Assembly (NCBI RefSeq): GCF_000374285.1
Contig: NZ_KB893943.1
Coordinates: 1 to 64,000, forward strand
Direction of reading: 5' to 3'
DNA from: Actinobacillus capsulatus DSM 19761
GTDB taxonomy: Bacteria > Pseudomonadota > Gammaproteobacteria > Enterobacterales > Pasteurellaceae
DNA length: 64,000 nt
The number at the start of each line of letters is the position of its first letter. The first letter of the stretch is position 1. This document shows positions 10,339 through 18,469 of this stretch, in pieces. The position numbers and the translations under genes are program-made. Below the pieces are notes generated by a model. That model had not been told where the DNA came from, did no database searches, and saw only the letters and a program-made list of their open reading frames with translations.

Positions 10339-10395
10339 ACAAGCGGTCGATTTTCGGCAAAATTTTGCAAAAAATTTCCAGAAAATGACCGCTTG
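10339..10395. repeat. Convergent DNA uptake sequence pair after mnmE
   Basis: ACAAGCGGTCG at 10339 and TGACCGCTTG ending at 10395, with TTTTGCAAAA between. It lies right after the mnmE stop and may act as a weak terminator, but no T run follows. Confidence 0.65.
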
Positions 10396-10451
10396 CTCTG
10401 TATTCATTATTGGTTACAATGGCTTAAGTTTCATTCTTACTCGAGAACATT

Positions 10452-10895
10452 ATGACTAAATCAATTTGCATTATTACAGGTAGTACATTAGGCGGTGCGG
10501 AATACGTTGCCGACCACCTCGAAAGTTGTTTAACAGCGCAAGGTTTTGAAGTGGAATTATTCAACCAAGCGACCTTGGCGGATATTCAGCAGCAAGCGCA
10601 TTTAATTGTGGTGACTTCAACCCATGGCGCAGGCGAATTGCCGGATAATATCAAACCGTTATTTGACGAGTTGGCGGCAAGCGATTTAGATCTCAGCGGT
10701 ATGAAATTCGGTGTGGTCGGTTTAGGCAGCACTGATTACGATACTTTCTGTCATTCGGTGGATATCGTTGAAAACAGCTTGATCGCAAAAGGTGCGAAGC
10801 TGGTATGTGAATCGGTTCGCATTGATGTGGCAAATAATTTTGACCACGATGGCACTGCAGAAGCATGGCTGCCAAGTTTTGTTGAGCAGTTATAA
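10452..10895 (+). CDS. mioC: Flavodoxin-like protein MioC
   Basis: Short-chain flavodoxin of 147 residues, same length as E. coli MioC, an FMN electron carrier implicated in biotin synthase activity in vitro. The FMN phosphate loop reads TGSTLGGAEY near the N terminus, followed by the isoalloxazine-contacting loops STHGAGELPDN and GLGSTDYDTFC. In E. coli mioC sits beside oriC. No cluster of DnaA boxes was seen here, so I draw no origin from its presence. Confidence 0.9.
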   Translation: MTKSICIITGSTLGGAEYVADHLESCLTAQGFEVELFNQATLADIQQQAHLIVVTSTHGAGELPDNIKPLFDELAASDLDLSGMKFGVVGLGSTDYDTFCHSVDIVENSLIAKGAKLVCESVRIDVANNFDHDGTAEAWLPSFVEQL

Positions 10896-10911
10896 CGAAT
10901 AGTTTGAAATG

Positions 10912-10961
10912 ACAAGCGGTCGAAATTTGCAAAAGATTTGAAGATTCCGACCGCTTTTTTT
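10912..10961 (+). terminator. Terminator of mioC built from an uptake-sequence pair
   Basis: AAGCGGTCG (10914-10922) pairs with CGACCGCTT (10948-10956), followed by seven T. A clear case of an inverted uptake-sequence pair serving as a Rho-independent terminator, between convergent mioC and lyxK. Confidence 0.8.
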
Positions 10962-10965
10962 ACGC

Positions 10966-12423
10966 TTAAAGCATCGCTTTTAACGCTTCGGTGAGCTGTT
11001 GATAACGCTGATATTTTTGTTGATAAGCGGCGAAATTTGCCGGGTTTGGTTGCACTTTTAACATTTCTGTTTTCAATGCTTGTACTTGTGAAATCTCTGC
11101 GCCGGTGCCTTGCATCGCCATTAATGCCGCACCTAAACAACCAGTTTCTTCCACTTGCGGAATTTTCAATTGCATACCGGTTAAATCGGCGAGCATTTGC
11201 AGCCAAATCGGCGATTTGGTCGGTCCGCCGGTCACACGTAATACGTTTGCATTCGGGAAACGTTGCTTCATACAGCTGAGGTGGTGCATAAGACTAAACA
11301 GCACGCCTTCATAAATTGCCTGTAATAAATGCGCTTGGCTATGGTGCGCTTGCAAGCCGTAGAAACCCGCTTGCATACCTAAGCCAGCATTCGAGCCGTA
11401 TAAAAACGGCACAAATAACACAGAGCTGGCTGCCGGCGGTAGACTCGCCACCTGCTGATTAATTTCCGCATAATCCAGTTTCCATTGTTTCACAAACCAT
11501 TCCAAATTACCGGCAGAAGTCGGGCTGGCTTCGTGTACGATAAATTTGCCTTCGTCTACATAGCGACCATAGACGAACGGCAAGGTTTGAGTCGAGTCGA
11601 GATTATCGGTAATGCCGCTGACAACCGACCATGTGCCTAATACTACATTCAGTTTGCTTTCGTCATCTAAGTTGGCACAACGCGCGGTGGAAACCACATC
11701 AAATAAGCCGCCGACCACCGCTGTTCCTGCCGCTAAGCTGGTTAGTTCGGCTGCCGCTTCGGTAACATAGCCGGCAATTTGATTTGGTTTAATCACAGGC
11801 GGTAGCTTTTCTAAAATATTTTGCAAACCGAGTAAATCGGTAAGCGCTTGGTCGTATTCGCCGGTTGCCATATTGTAGAGATTGCTTTCGGAAATATTGG
11901 TTTCTTCGGCAAATAATTCGCCGGTTAGACAGAATCGTAAATAGTCGTGCGACATCAGGACCGAGCCGATTTGCGCATAACGTTCCGGCTCGTTGTCTTG
12001 TACCCAACGCAAAATCGAAACAGGATGTCCGGTCCATAACGTCTGGCGGGTAATCGGATAAAGTTTTTCCGGAATACCGTCCGCCTGCCACTGTTTCACA
12101 ATCGATAGAGAACGTTGGTCAGAAGACAAAATCGCTCTGCCAAGCGGTTGGTTTTGCTGATCAAGTAAAAATGCGCCTTTGCCTTGTGCCGAAATGCCCA
12201 CCCCTTTGATAGCGGTCGGATTTATCCCACTTTTTGCAATAGTTTGACGTACTACCTCGGCACATACCTGCCAGAGTTGCTGCATATCACGCTCGGCATA
12301 GCCCGCCTGTTCACTGATAACCGCCACATTTTCACGATGAATGCCGTGCAATTCACCTATTTGGTTAAAAAGTGCGGCTTTAACAAAAGTACCGCCGCAG
12401 TCTATGCCTAGGTAGTAATTCAT
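10966..12423 (-). CDS. lyxK: L-xylulose kinase (FGGY family)
   Basis: Cytoplasmic sugar kinase, 485 residues, phosphorylating L-xylulose in the route from 2,3-diketo-L-gulonate. It opens with the phosphate-1 motif DCGGTFVKAALF and has the adenosine-binding segment VTGGPTKSPIWLQMLADLTG near the C terminus, the two signatures of the FGGY fold. It is the last gene of the yia cluster (yiaK, yiaL, yiaMNO, lyxK), the order known from Haemophilus influenzae. The downstream genes found there (sgbH, sgbU, sgbE type) are absent: mioC follows in the opposite direction. Confidence 0.9.
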   Translation of the reverse strand: MNYYLGIDCGGTFVKAALFNQIGELHGIHRENVAVISEQAGYAERDMQQLWQVCAEVVRQTIAKSGINPTAIKGVGISAQGKGAFLLDQQNQPLGRAILSSDQRSLSIVKQWQADGIPEKLYPITRQTLWTGHPVSILRWVQDNEPERYAQIGSVLMSHDYLRFCLTGELFAEETNISESNLYNMATGEYDQALTDLLGLQNILEKLPPVIKPNQIAGYVTEAAAELTSLAAGTAVVGGLFDVVSTARCANLDDESKLNVVLGTWSVVSGITDNLDSTQTLPFVYGRYVDEGKFIVHEASPTSAGNLEWFVKQWKLDYAEINQQVASLPPAASSVLFVPFLYGSNAGLGMQAGFYGLQAHHSQAHLLQAIYEGVLFSLMHHLSCMKQRFPNANVLRVTGGPTKSPIWLQMLADLTGMQLKIPQVEETGCLGAALMAMQGTGAEISQVQALKTEMLKVQPNPANFAAYQQKYQRYQQLTEALKAML

Positions 12424-12494
12424 TGTCTACTCCAATTATTTGAGAGGCAAAACATTGCCTCCCATCATTGCTATGTTTTTTATCCTAATTTGTT

Positions 12495-12540
12495 ACAAGC
12501 GGTCATTTTTGCAGAATTTTTTGCAAATCAAACCGCTTGT
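12495..12540. repeat. Uptake-sequence pair between yiaO and lyxK
   Basis: ACAAGCGGT at 12495 and ACCGCTTGT ending at 12540 form an inverted pair inside the yia operon. If it folds in the transcript it could lower lyxK expression relative to the transporter. Confidence 0.6.
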
Positions 12541-12545
12541 TATGC

Positions 12546-13532
12546 TTATTTAGCTAAGGCATCCACTTTTTCGACTAATTCTTTACCGTGTTTTTCGATA
12601 AAGTCTTTACGAACTTCCGCTTCAATTACCGCTTTAAACGGTGCGTTATCCACTTGTTCGATGACTTCTACACCGGCTTTGCGAAGTTTTTCGATAATAT
12701 CTTTTTCGTTTTTCACGTTGAGATCACGCTGGAATTGACCTGCCTCTTTTGCTGCATCTAACACCACTTTTTGCAATTCCGGAGTTAAGCCGTCAAATTT
12801 CGCTTTGTTCATCACGACGATTAATGGTGTATAGCCGTGGTTGGTGAGGCTTAAATGTTTTTGCACTTCATATAATTTTGCCGACCAGAAAATACCGATT
12901 GGGTGTTCTTGTGCATCCACCGCACGGGTTTCAAGCGCAGTATAAAGTTCGGAAAGCGGCATCGGTACCGGGTTACCGCCTAATAAGCTGAATGCTTTGA
13001 TATACATTGGGTTTTGGTTGGTGCGAACTTTTAAACCTTTGATGTCTTCAGGTTTATTGACGGCATGTTTTGAGTTAGAGAAAGCACGGAAGCCGACATC
13101 CCAGAACGCTAAGCCTTTTAAGCCTTGTTTTTCAAGATCTTGTAATAAACCTTGACCGATTTCACCGTCTAACACTTTGTAAACGTGTTCACGATCTTTA
13201 AAGATAAACGGAATATCGATCACGTTTAATTTCGGCTCTAAACCGGTGAAGTTTGGTGAACCTGACATTTCAATATCAATCGTACCGCCACGCACACCGC
13301 TGATCATGGTTTGTGCATTACCTAATGTGCTGTCCGGGAATAATTTAAGTTTGATTTCCCCTTTAGTTTTGTCTTTTAATAATTCATCAAATTTTTTCGC
13401 CGCAACGTGTTGGCTGTCGGAACGTGGCGCTTCATAACCGAAACGAAGCGAGATTTCCGCATTAGCCACACCTGAAAAAGCGACTGCACTGGCAACGAAA
13501 GCTGATAAAGTTTTTAGATTAAAAAATTTCAT
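12546..13532 (-). CDS. yiaO: TRAP transporter substrate-binding protein YiaO
   Basis: Periplasmic DctP-type solute receptor, 328 residues, with a signal peptide ending SGVANA before EISLRFGYEAPRSDSQH. The conserved arginine region of the family (GFRAFSNSKHAVNKPEDIKGLKVR) is present; that arginine normally binds the substrate carboxylate. Together with YiaN and YiaM it takes up 2,3-diketo-L-gulonate in E. coli. It lies 72 bases downstream of yiaN in the same direction. Confidence 0.93.
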   Translation of the reverse strand: MKFFNLKTLSAFVASAVAFSGVANAEISLRFGYEAPRSDSQHVAAKKFDELLKDKTKGEIKLKLFPDSTLGNAQTMISGVRGGTIDIEMSGSPNFTGLEPKLNVIDIPFIFKDREHVYKVLDGEIGQGLLQDLEKQGLKGLAFWDVGFRAFSNSKHAVNKPEDIKGLKVRTNQNPMYIKAFSLLGGNPVPMPLSELYTALETRAVDAQEHPIGIFWSAKLYEVQKHLSLTNHGYTPLIVVMNKAKFDGLTPELQKVVLDAAKEAGQFQRDLNVKNEKDIIEKLRKAGVEVIEQVDNAPFKAVIEAEVRKDFIEKHGKELVEKVDALAK

Positions 13533-13571
13533 AGGGGTCTCCTAAGTAGGTTGGGAATTTGTTGTCTAGTT

Positions 13572-13592
13572 CCCCTCTTTACCAAAGAGGGG
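13572..13592. repeat. Intergenic palindrome, second copy
   Basis: Same 21-base palindrome as at 6527-6547 with one central base changed, in the short gap between yiaN and yiaO. Confidence 0.7.
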
Positions 13593-13603
13593 GAGCTAAT
13601 TTT

Positions 13604-14881
13604 TTACTGCATCCAGCTTAACGGCACTAAAATTAAATCCGGTACGAATACGAAGAGCAGTAATAAACCAATCATCATAAATAGATACGGCATAATGCCT
13701 TTTGCCGCTTGGTCGAACGGCAGTTTTGACACGCCGGTAATCACGTTTAATACATTACCGACCGGCGGGGTAATTAAGCCGATTGAGGTGTTAAGAATAA
13801 ATAACACACCGAAGTAAACCGGGTCGATTCCTGCTTCTTCAATTAACGGCATTAACACCGGTGTTAAGATTAAAACGGTTGGAGTTAAGTCCATCACCAT
13901 ACCGATCACGAATACCGCTAACATCACCACTAATAATAACGTTGTCGGGCTTTCGATTAACGGCTCAAGCAATTCGGTTAACATAGTCGGTAATTCCGCA
14001 ACGGTAATTAACCAGCCGGTTACATTTGCCGCTGCCACTAAGAACATCACTACTGCAGTGGTTTTTGCCGCCGCTAAAATCACTTTGTAGAGGTCTTTGA
14101 ATTTCAATTCACGATAAACGAACAGTGAAACCACTAACGCATAGAAAGTTGCTACCGCACCGGCTTCGGTTGGGGTGAACATACCTGAACGGAAACCACC
14201 GATAATAATTACTGGCAACATTAACGCCCAAATACTGTTTTTAAATGAAATACAAAGTTCTTGTTTGGTCGCTTTTGAGAAGGTCATTAAATCAAGGCGT
14301 TTGGCTTGCCACCACCAGAGGGCAGCTAAACAGATACCCATCATAATGCCCGGGAAAATTCCTGCTAAGAATAATTTAGTGATAGATACGCCACTTGCTA
14401 CCCCAAATACGATAAACGGAATGCTTGGCGGAATAATCGGTGCAATAATACCCGCAGTGCCGATTAAACCGGCTGAACGGTCAATCGGGTAACCGGTAGT
14501 TTTCATCATCGGTAATAACATTGCTGCTACCGCTGCAGTGTCCGCTACCGCTGAACCGGAAAGGCTTGCCATAATCATTGCGGCAAGAATCGCTACAAAG
14601 CCTAAACCACCGCGTCTATGACCGACTAATTTCATCGGTAAGTCGATAATACGTTTAGAAAGTCCGCCCTCATTCATAATTTCACCGGCGAGAATAAAGA
14701 ACGGAATTGCCATGAGCGAGAAGCTATCTGCACCACTAACAAGTTGTTGAGCAAGAATTTGCGCATCAAATAAATCTAAGTGAAGCATTAACGCCACACC
14801 GCAAATCAGTAATGCAAAGGCAACCGGCACACCTAAAATAATTGCACCAAGTAATACGGCAAGGAAAATTACGACTGTCAT
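13604..14881 (-). CDS. yiaN: TRAP transporter large permease YiaN (DctM)
   Basis: Inner membrane protein of 425 residues with about a dozen hydrophobic segments, the sodium-coupled transport subunit of a tripartite TRAP carrier. Typical DctM blocks are IPFFILAGEIMNEGG near residue 60, SGSAVADTAAVAAM, and GMVMDLTPTVLILTPVLMP. Its start codon overlaps the stop of yiaM by 4 bases, indicating translational coupling. Confidence 0.95.
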   Translation of the reverse strand: MTVVIFLAVLLGAIILGVPVAFALLICGVALMLHLDLFDAQILAQQLVSGADSFSLMAIPFFILAGEIMNEGGLSKRIIDLPMKLVGHRRGGLGFVAILAAMIMASLSGSAVADTAAVAAMLLPMMKTTGYPIDRSAGLIGTAGIIAPIIPPSIPFIVFGVASGVSITKLFLAGIFPGIMMGICLAALWWWQAKRLDLMTFSKATKQELCISFKNSIWALMLPVIIIGGFRSGMFTPTEAGAVATFYALVVSLFVYRELKFKDLYKVILAAAKTTAVVMFLVAAANVTGWLITVAELPTMLTELLEPLIESPTTLLLVVMLAVFVIGMVMDLTPTVLILTPVLMPLIEEAGIDPVYFGVLFILNTSIGLITPPVGNVLNVITGVSKLPFDQAAKGIMPYLFMMIGLLLLFVFVPDLILVPLSWMQ

Positions 14882-15360
14882 TGCACCTCTCCCTTAACTA
14901 AAGCGGTCAAATTTGTCGCTATTCTTGCAATAATCAAAATACCGATTAACACCCCCGCAATTACGCTAGCAAGGAAAGTAATCCCTTGCGGTAAACCTGA
15001 AATCGGTGCGAGGTTGTTGAGGTTGAGTTGGAATTGAATCCAACTACCGTCTACGATGAGATAACAGCAGAATAACATCGCCGCATCAGTAAATAGTTTT
15101 AAAACGTTACGAGCGATTGGCGAGAGTTTCTCTGTGAGTACGGTGACGCTAACGTGTTGATTTTCGCTAAATGCCAATACCGCACCTAAAAAGGCGAGCC
15201 AAACGAACATATAGCGAGAAACTTCTTCGGTCACATTGATACTGCTGTTAAAGCCGTAACGCAGCACCACATTGAGGAAAACCAAAATCGACATTGCCGA
15301 TAAAATAATCACGGCAAAGGCTTCAATCGTTTTTCCAACAAATTGAGCGATGGGTTTCAT
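14878..15360 (-). CDS. yiaM: TRAP transporter small permease YiaM (DctQ)
   Basis: Small membrane subunit of 160 residues with four hydrophobic segments and the DctQ feature VSRYMFVWLAFLGAVLAF around residues 45-62. Its stop overlaps the yiaN start (ATGA). It partners YiaN and YiaO. Confidence 0.93.
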   Translation of the reverse strand: MKPIAQFVGKTIEAFAVIILSAMSILVFLNVVLRYGFNSSINVTEEVSRYMFVWLAFLGAVLAFSENQHVSVTVLTEKLSPIARNVLKLFTDAAMLFCCYLIVDGSWIQFQLNLNNLAPISGLPQGITFLASVIAGVLIGILIIARIATNLTALVKGEVQ

Positions 15361-15400
15361 CTTTTGCTCCTTGATTTGATCCTAAGGCTTACGCCCTTGG

Positions 15401-15873
15401 CTAGATTTCTGTCATTGCAATCTTAACGACCACTTTCCTAATCGTTTCAGTGCCGTTAAAAATCGCTGTTCTATGGCAATCTTCCGGGAAAAACACGGCA
15501 AAATTACCGGTTTCACAGGTAAAAATTTGCTCATTTTCGACCGTTTGATAATACTGTATATCTCGTTCCAGCAAGTAAGCGGTGTGAATTGGATTCTTAC
15601 CGCTATCTACCGCAAACGCCATTTTCTCTTTACCTTTGTGAAGACTTTGTGAAGATATTGCACATCTAAGTAATTACGGTGGACTTCAGGTTGGAATGCT
15701 GAAATGTCTTTGGTTTCCAAATCCAATACTTGGACGTAAATATCTCTGCCTTTCAGCTCGTAAACGCCCGCTTCCATCGTATCAAAATCGGTATTTTTTA
15801 AATAATGCAATGCGTATTGAATCGCTTCCGGGTATTGCTTTGGGTTGTAGTTTGAAATGTGTCCGAAAAACAT
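15401..15873 (-). pseudogene. yiaL: yiaL, frameshifted by an 11-bp tandem duplication
   Basis: YhcH/YiaL/EbgC family cupin-like protein; its exact role in the yia route is unsettled. The first 76 or so codons (MFFGHISNYNPKQYP to EVHRNYLDVQYLHK) and the last 73 (AFAVDSGKNPIHTAY onward) match the family, but they lie in different frames. At 15634-15655 the 11 bases CTTTGTGAAGA (plus strand) stand twice in a row without interruption. Removing one copy restores one frame of 153 codons, close to the 155 residues of E. coli YiaL. GAGGAA lies before the ATG. As read, the product would stop after 88 residues. Confidence 0.88.
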
Positions 15874-15925
15874 CGTGTGTTCCTCGTAAAATTTTTAAAG
15901 AATTTGACCGCTTACCCTTTTTAAC

Positions 15926-16050
15926 CCTCGCCCCTTGTGGGAGAGGGAGGAGAAAATCTTTAGATTTTCGGAGGGAGAGGGGAGTTCCCTCTCTCTGCTT
16001 ATTTCGCTGAACGCTTCAATAAGCTGTCTCTCGCCCCCTGCGGGAGAGAG
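15926..16050. repeat. Dispersed GAGAGGG-rich intergenic repeat
   Basis: A G/A-rich inverted-repeat region built from CCCTTGTGGGAGAGGG-like blocks with an AAAATCTTTAGATTTT palindrome. Related blocks occur at 22692-22762 and 46162-46222. It fills the gap between yiaK and yiaL. Confidence 0.6.
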
Positions 16051-16056
16051 TGTTTT

Positions 16057-17055
16057 TTACAACGATTTCAATTTTGCCCATACGGTTTCATCAACCGGAA
16101 TACCGTTTGCGATGTTATCAGCAAGAATGGTGGTGAACTCGTGTCCCGGTAAACGTACTGGCACATTCGGATCTGCCGGTTCGGCGGTTTTTACATAATC
16201 CATAATGCGATTAAGTTTTTCGTCTTTGGTTTTACCATCAATTAAACGTTCAACTTCAATCGCAATAAATACTTGTGAAACACAGTATTCGTCATCTTTA
16301 TCTTCGGTTACCGAGCAAGTAGATTCACCGTTAGAAAGTAGAGTGGCGATCATATCCAACACGATTGATAAGCCCGAACCTTTCCAAAAGCCCATCGGCA
16401 TTAAGCGGCGGTTTTTCTCAACGGTTGCCGGATTACGAGTTGGGTGGCCGTCATCATCAAAACCGGCATCGACAAAGGTTTGGCGGCCTTGTAAGCGGTG
16501 AACTTCCAACATGCCGTAAGAATACATTGAGCAAGACATATCTACCATTGTGATTGGCGTAGTCGGTACGGCAACAATTAATGGGTTGGTACCGACACGG
16601 CATTCTTTTGCACCCCAAGGCGGCATTACCGCTAATGCATTAGTCCAGCAGATACCGATATAGCCTTTTTCTGCCGCTTGCCAGCCGTAAGAACCGCCAC
16701 GCATCCAGTGGTTGGCATTACGTAACGCCACTACACCGATACCGTTTTGCGAAGCGAGTTCCATCGCTCTGTCCATCATTTTTTTCGCAGTGAGATTACC
16801 GATGGCTTGATGAGCGTCCCATTGCTCGATTGCACCCAATGAAAGTACTTTGGTCGGAACGGCTTCTGGTACAATATCGCCGTTTTCCAACTGCTGAATA
16901 AAACGAGGGAAGCGGTTTACCCCGTGTGAATATGCACCCGCTTGAGTGGTATCGGCAAATACCGTTGCACATTCTTCTGCGATTTCTTCACGTACGTTAC
17001 GAGCCAATAAAACACGTTTAAATTCAGCTTTTAAATCTTGATAAGAAACTCTCAT
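16057..17055 (-). CDS. yiaK: 2,3-diketo-L-gulonate reductase
   Basis: NAD(P)H-dependent reductase of the malate/L-lactate dehydrogenase (LDH2) family, exactly 332 residues as in E. coli YiaK (DlgD), converting 2,3-diketo-L-gulonate to 3-keto-L-gulonate. Family markers are [13 protein letters not shown] near residue 35, [13 protein letters not shown] with the catalytic-region histidine, [11 protein letters not shown], and the nucleotide-binding [14 protein letters not shown]. First gene of the yia cluster. About 230 bases of upstream non-coding sequence face a divergent hydrolase gene and must hold the operon promoter. Confidence 0.93.
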   Translation of the reverse strand: MRVSYQDLKAEFKRVLLARNVREEIAEECATVFADTTQAGAYSHGVNRFPRFIQQLENGDIVPEAVPTKVLSLGAIEQWDAHQAIGNLTAKKMMDRAMELASQNGIGVVALRNANHWMRGGSYGWQAAEKGYIGICWTNALAVMPPWGAKECRVGTNPLIVAVPTTPITMVDMSCSMYSYGMLEVHRLQGRQTFVDAGFDDDGHPTRNPATVEKNRRLMPMGFWKGSGLSIVLDMIATLLSNGESTCSVTEDKDDEYCVSQVFIAIEVERLIDGKTKDEKLNRIMDYVKTAEPADPNVPVRLPGHEFTTILADNIANGIPVDETVWAKLKSL

Positions 17056-17284
17056 TGGACACCTCTAATTTATGTCGTTTCAAATAGTAAAATGGTGTTT
17101 CATAAGTTACGCTTCACCAGCACGGAAGTCAATTAAATGGGAAAAATAAAAATATATTAGAATCAATGAGTTATAAAAAAATTTTCCAACTTGTGACAGA
17201 GATCTCACTTTCTAAAGTCCATTTTTTAGGCTAAATTAAGCACAAAGCAAACGTTTTCTAAATTTCAGAGAAAAAGGATAAAGA

Positions 17285-17827
17285 ATGAAAAAAGTATATG
17301 TAACCCATGGTTATACGGCGAATCCGAGCCGAAATTGGTTTCCGTGGTTAAAACAAGCATTGGAAAAATTGGGGGTAGAGTGTGAGTGTTTGGCAATGCC
17401 GGATGCCAATAACCCGAATCCGCAAGCGTGGTTGGAACATCATAAAAATACGCTTAAATTAAATGAAGAAACGGTATTGATCGGGCATAGTTTGGGCTGT
17501 ATTGCGTTACTGAATTATCTGGCGGTAACGCAACAAAAAGTGAATACTGCAATTTTTGTTTCCGGCTTTTATGAAAAATTACCAACTTTGCCGGAACTGG
17601 ATTCATTTGCAACTTTTTACGCAAATCAGACCGCTTGTTTGCCGACAAAATCTTATGTGATTTCTGCCTTAGATGATGAGATTGTGCCGCACTTATTCAG
17701 CGACAGATTGGCGCAATATTTACAAGCGGATTATATTCGCTTGGCGCAGGGTGGGCATTTTATTGATCGAGACGGAATAACCGAATTACCGGTTTTATTA
17801 GAACTCTTAAAACAAATTTTGAAATAG
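17285..17827 (+). CDS. RBBP9/YdeN-family serine hydrolase
   Basis: Small alpha/beta hydrolase of 180 residues. The catalytic triad is visible: serine in GHSLGC (about residue 63), aspartate in SALDDEIVP, histidine in QGGHFIDRDG. The N terminus VYVTHGYTANPSRNWFPWL is typical of the RBBP9/YdeN group. AAAAAGGA precedes the ATG. The physiological substrate of this family in bacteria is not known. Confidence 0.82.
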   Translation: MKKVYVTHGYTANPSRNWFPWLKQALEKLGVECECLAMPDANNPNPQAWLEHHKNTLKLNEETVLIGHSLGCIALLNYLAVTQQKVNTAIFVSGFYEKLPTLPELDSFATFYANQTACLPTKSYVISALDDEIVPHLFSDRLAQYLQADYIRLAQGGHFIDRDGITELPVLLELLKQILK

Positions 17828-17869
17828 GCACAAGCGGGCGGCTTGTGCCAAAGTGAGAGGAGTGTGAAG

Positions 17870-18469
17870 TTAGGCACAGACTGAAAAGATTTTATGGTTT
17901 GTGTCTTCACTGTTAAGCACGGACAACACCGCATTGGCTAATGCTTTACGGCTCATATAACTGCCGGGCAGTTCAATCGCATTTTCAATTAAATGGAAGG
18001 TTTCGCCTTCGCTGGTATTTAGCCCGCACGGACGTAAAATCGTCCAGTTTAGCGAGCTTTCACGTAGTAAGTTTTCTGCCTGTGTTTTTTCTTGTAGCGC
18101 TTCACCTAACACTTGTTTTACTGGTTCAGGCAAGAAAGCCCACTGTTCACCGCAACCCATACTGGTAATAAAAATAAAACGAGCGGCAGGCGCATATTTC
18201 AGCATGGCACGAATAATATTGATATTACCGGCAGCATCGCTACGTACACCGTCTTTTTTGCCACCGATATAGCTGATTACTACTTTTGGCGAATATTGCT
18301 GCATCACCGCTTCACAGGCTTCCGGTGACATTACATCGGCAACCGCTGTTTGGCGATCAGCAAAAAGCGGGTCTGCCGAAGGTTGGCGCAACACCGAGAC
18401 GATTGGCTGATCAGCCGCCGCCAGTAATGCGCGTCCGGCTAAGCCGTTGGCTCCAAATAATAAAATCAT
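17870..18469 (-). CDS. NAD(P)-binding Rossmann-fold protein in the haem operon
   Basis: Protein of 199 residues with an atypical SDR fold. The dinucleotide loop FGANGLAGRAL stands at the very N terminus, then VISYIGGKKDG, FIFITSMGCGEQ and WTILRPCGL follow, a pattern of NmrA/YwnB-like proteins. Its start overlaps the stop of hutWX by one base (TAATG), so the two are translationally coupled. By context it may reduce a haem breakdown product or a flavin, but that is inference. Confidence 0.75.
   Translation of the reverse strand: MILLFGANGLAGRALLAAADQPIVSVLRQPSADPLFADRQTAVADVMSPEACEAVMQQYSPKVVISYIGGKKDGVRSDAAGNINIIRAMLKYAPAARFIFITSMGCGEQWAFLPEPVKQVLGEALQEKTQAENLLRESSLNWTILRPCGLNTSEGETFHLIENAIELPGSYMSRKALANAVLSVLNSEDTNHKIFSVCA

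Noticed and set aside
10452-10895. Possible chromosome origin near mioC and mnmE/yidC
   Set aside because: These genes lie near oriC in E. coli, but I found no cluster of DnaA boxes or AT-rich unwinding region in the gaps around them.
10751-11206. A 151-codon frame spanning mioC and lyxK antisense DNA
   Set aside because: It crosses the mioC/lyxK terminator and overlaps two well-supported genes.
15401-15622. The 73-codon frame as an independent small gene
   Set aside because: It is the second half of yiaL, put out of frame by the 11-bp duplication.
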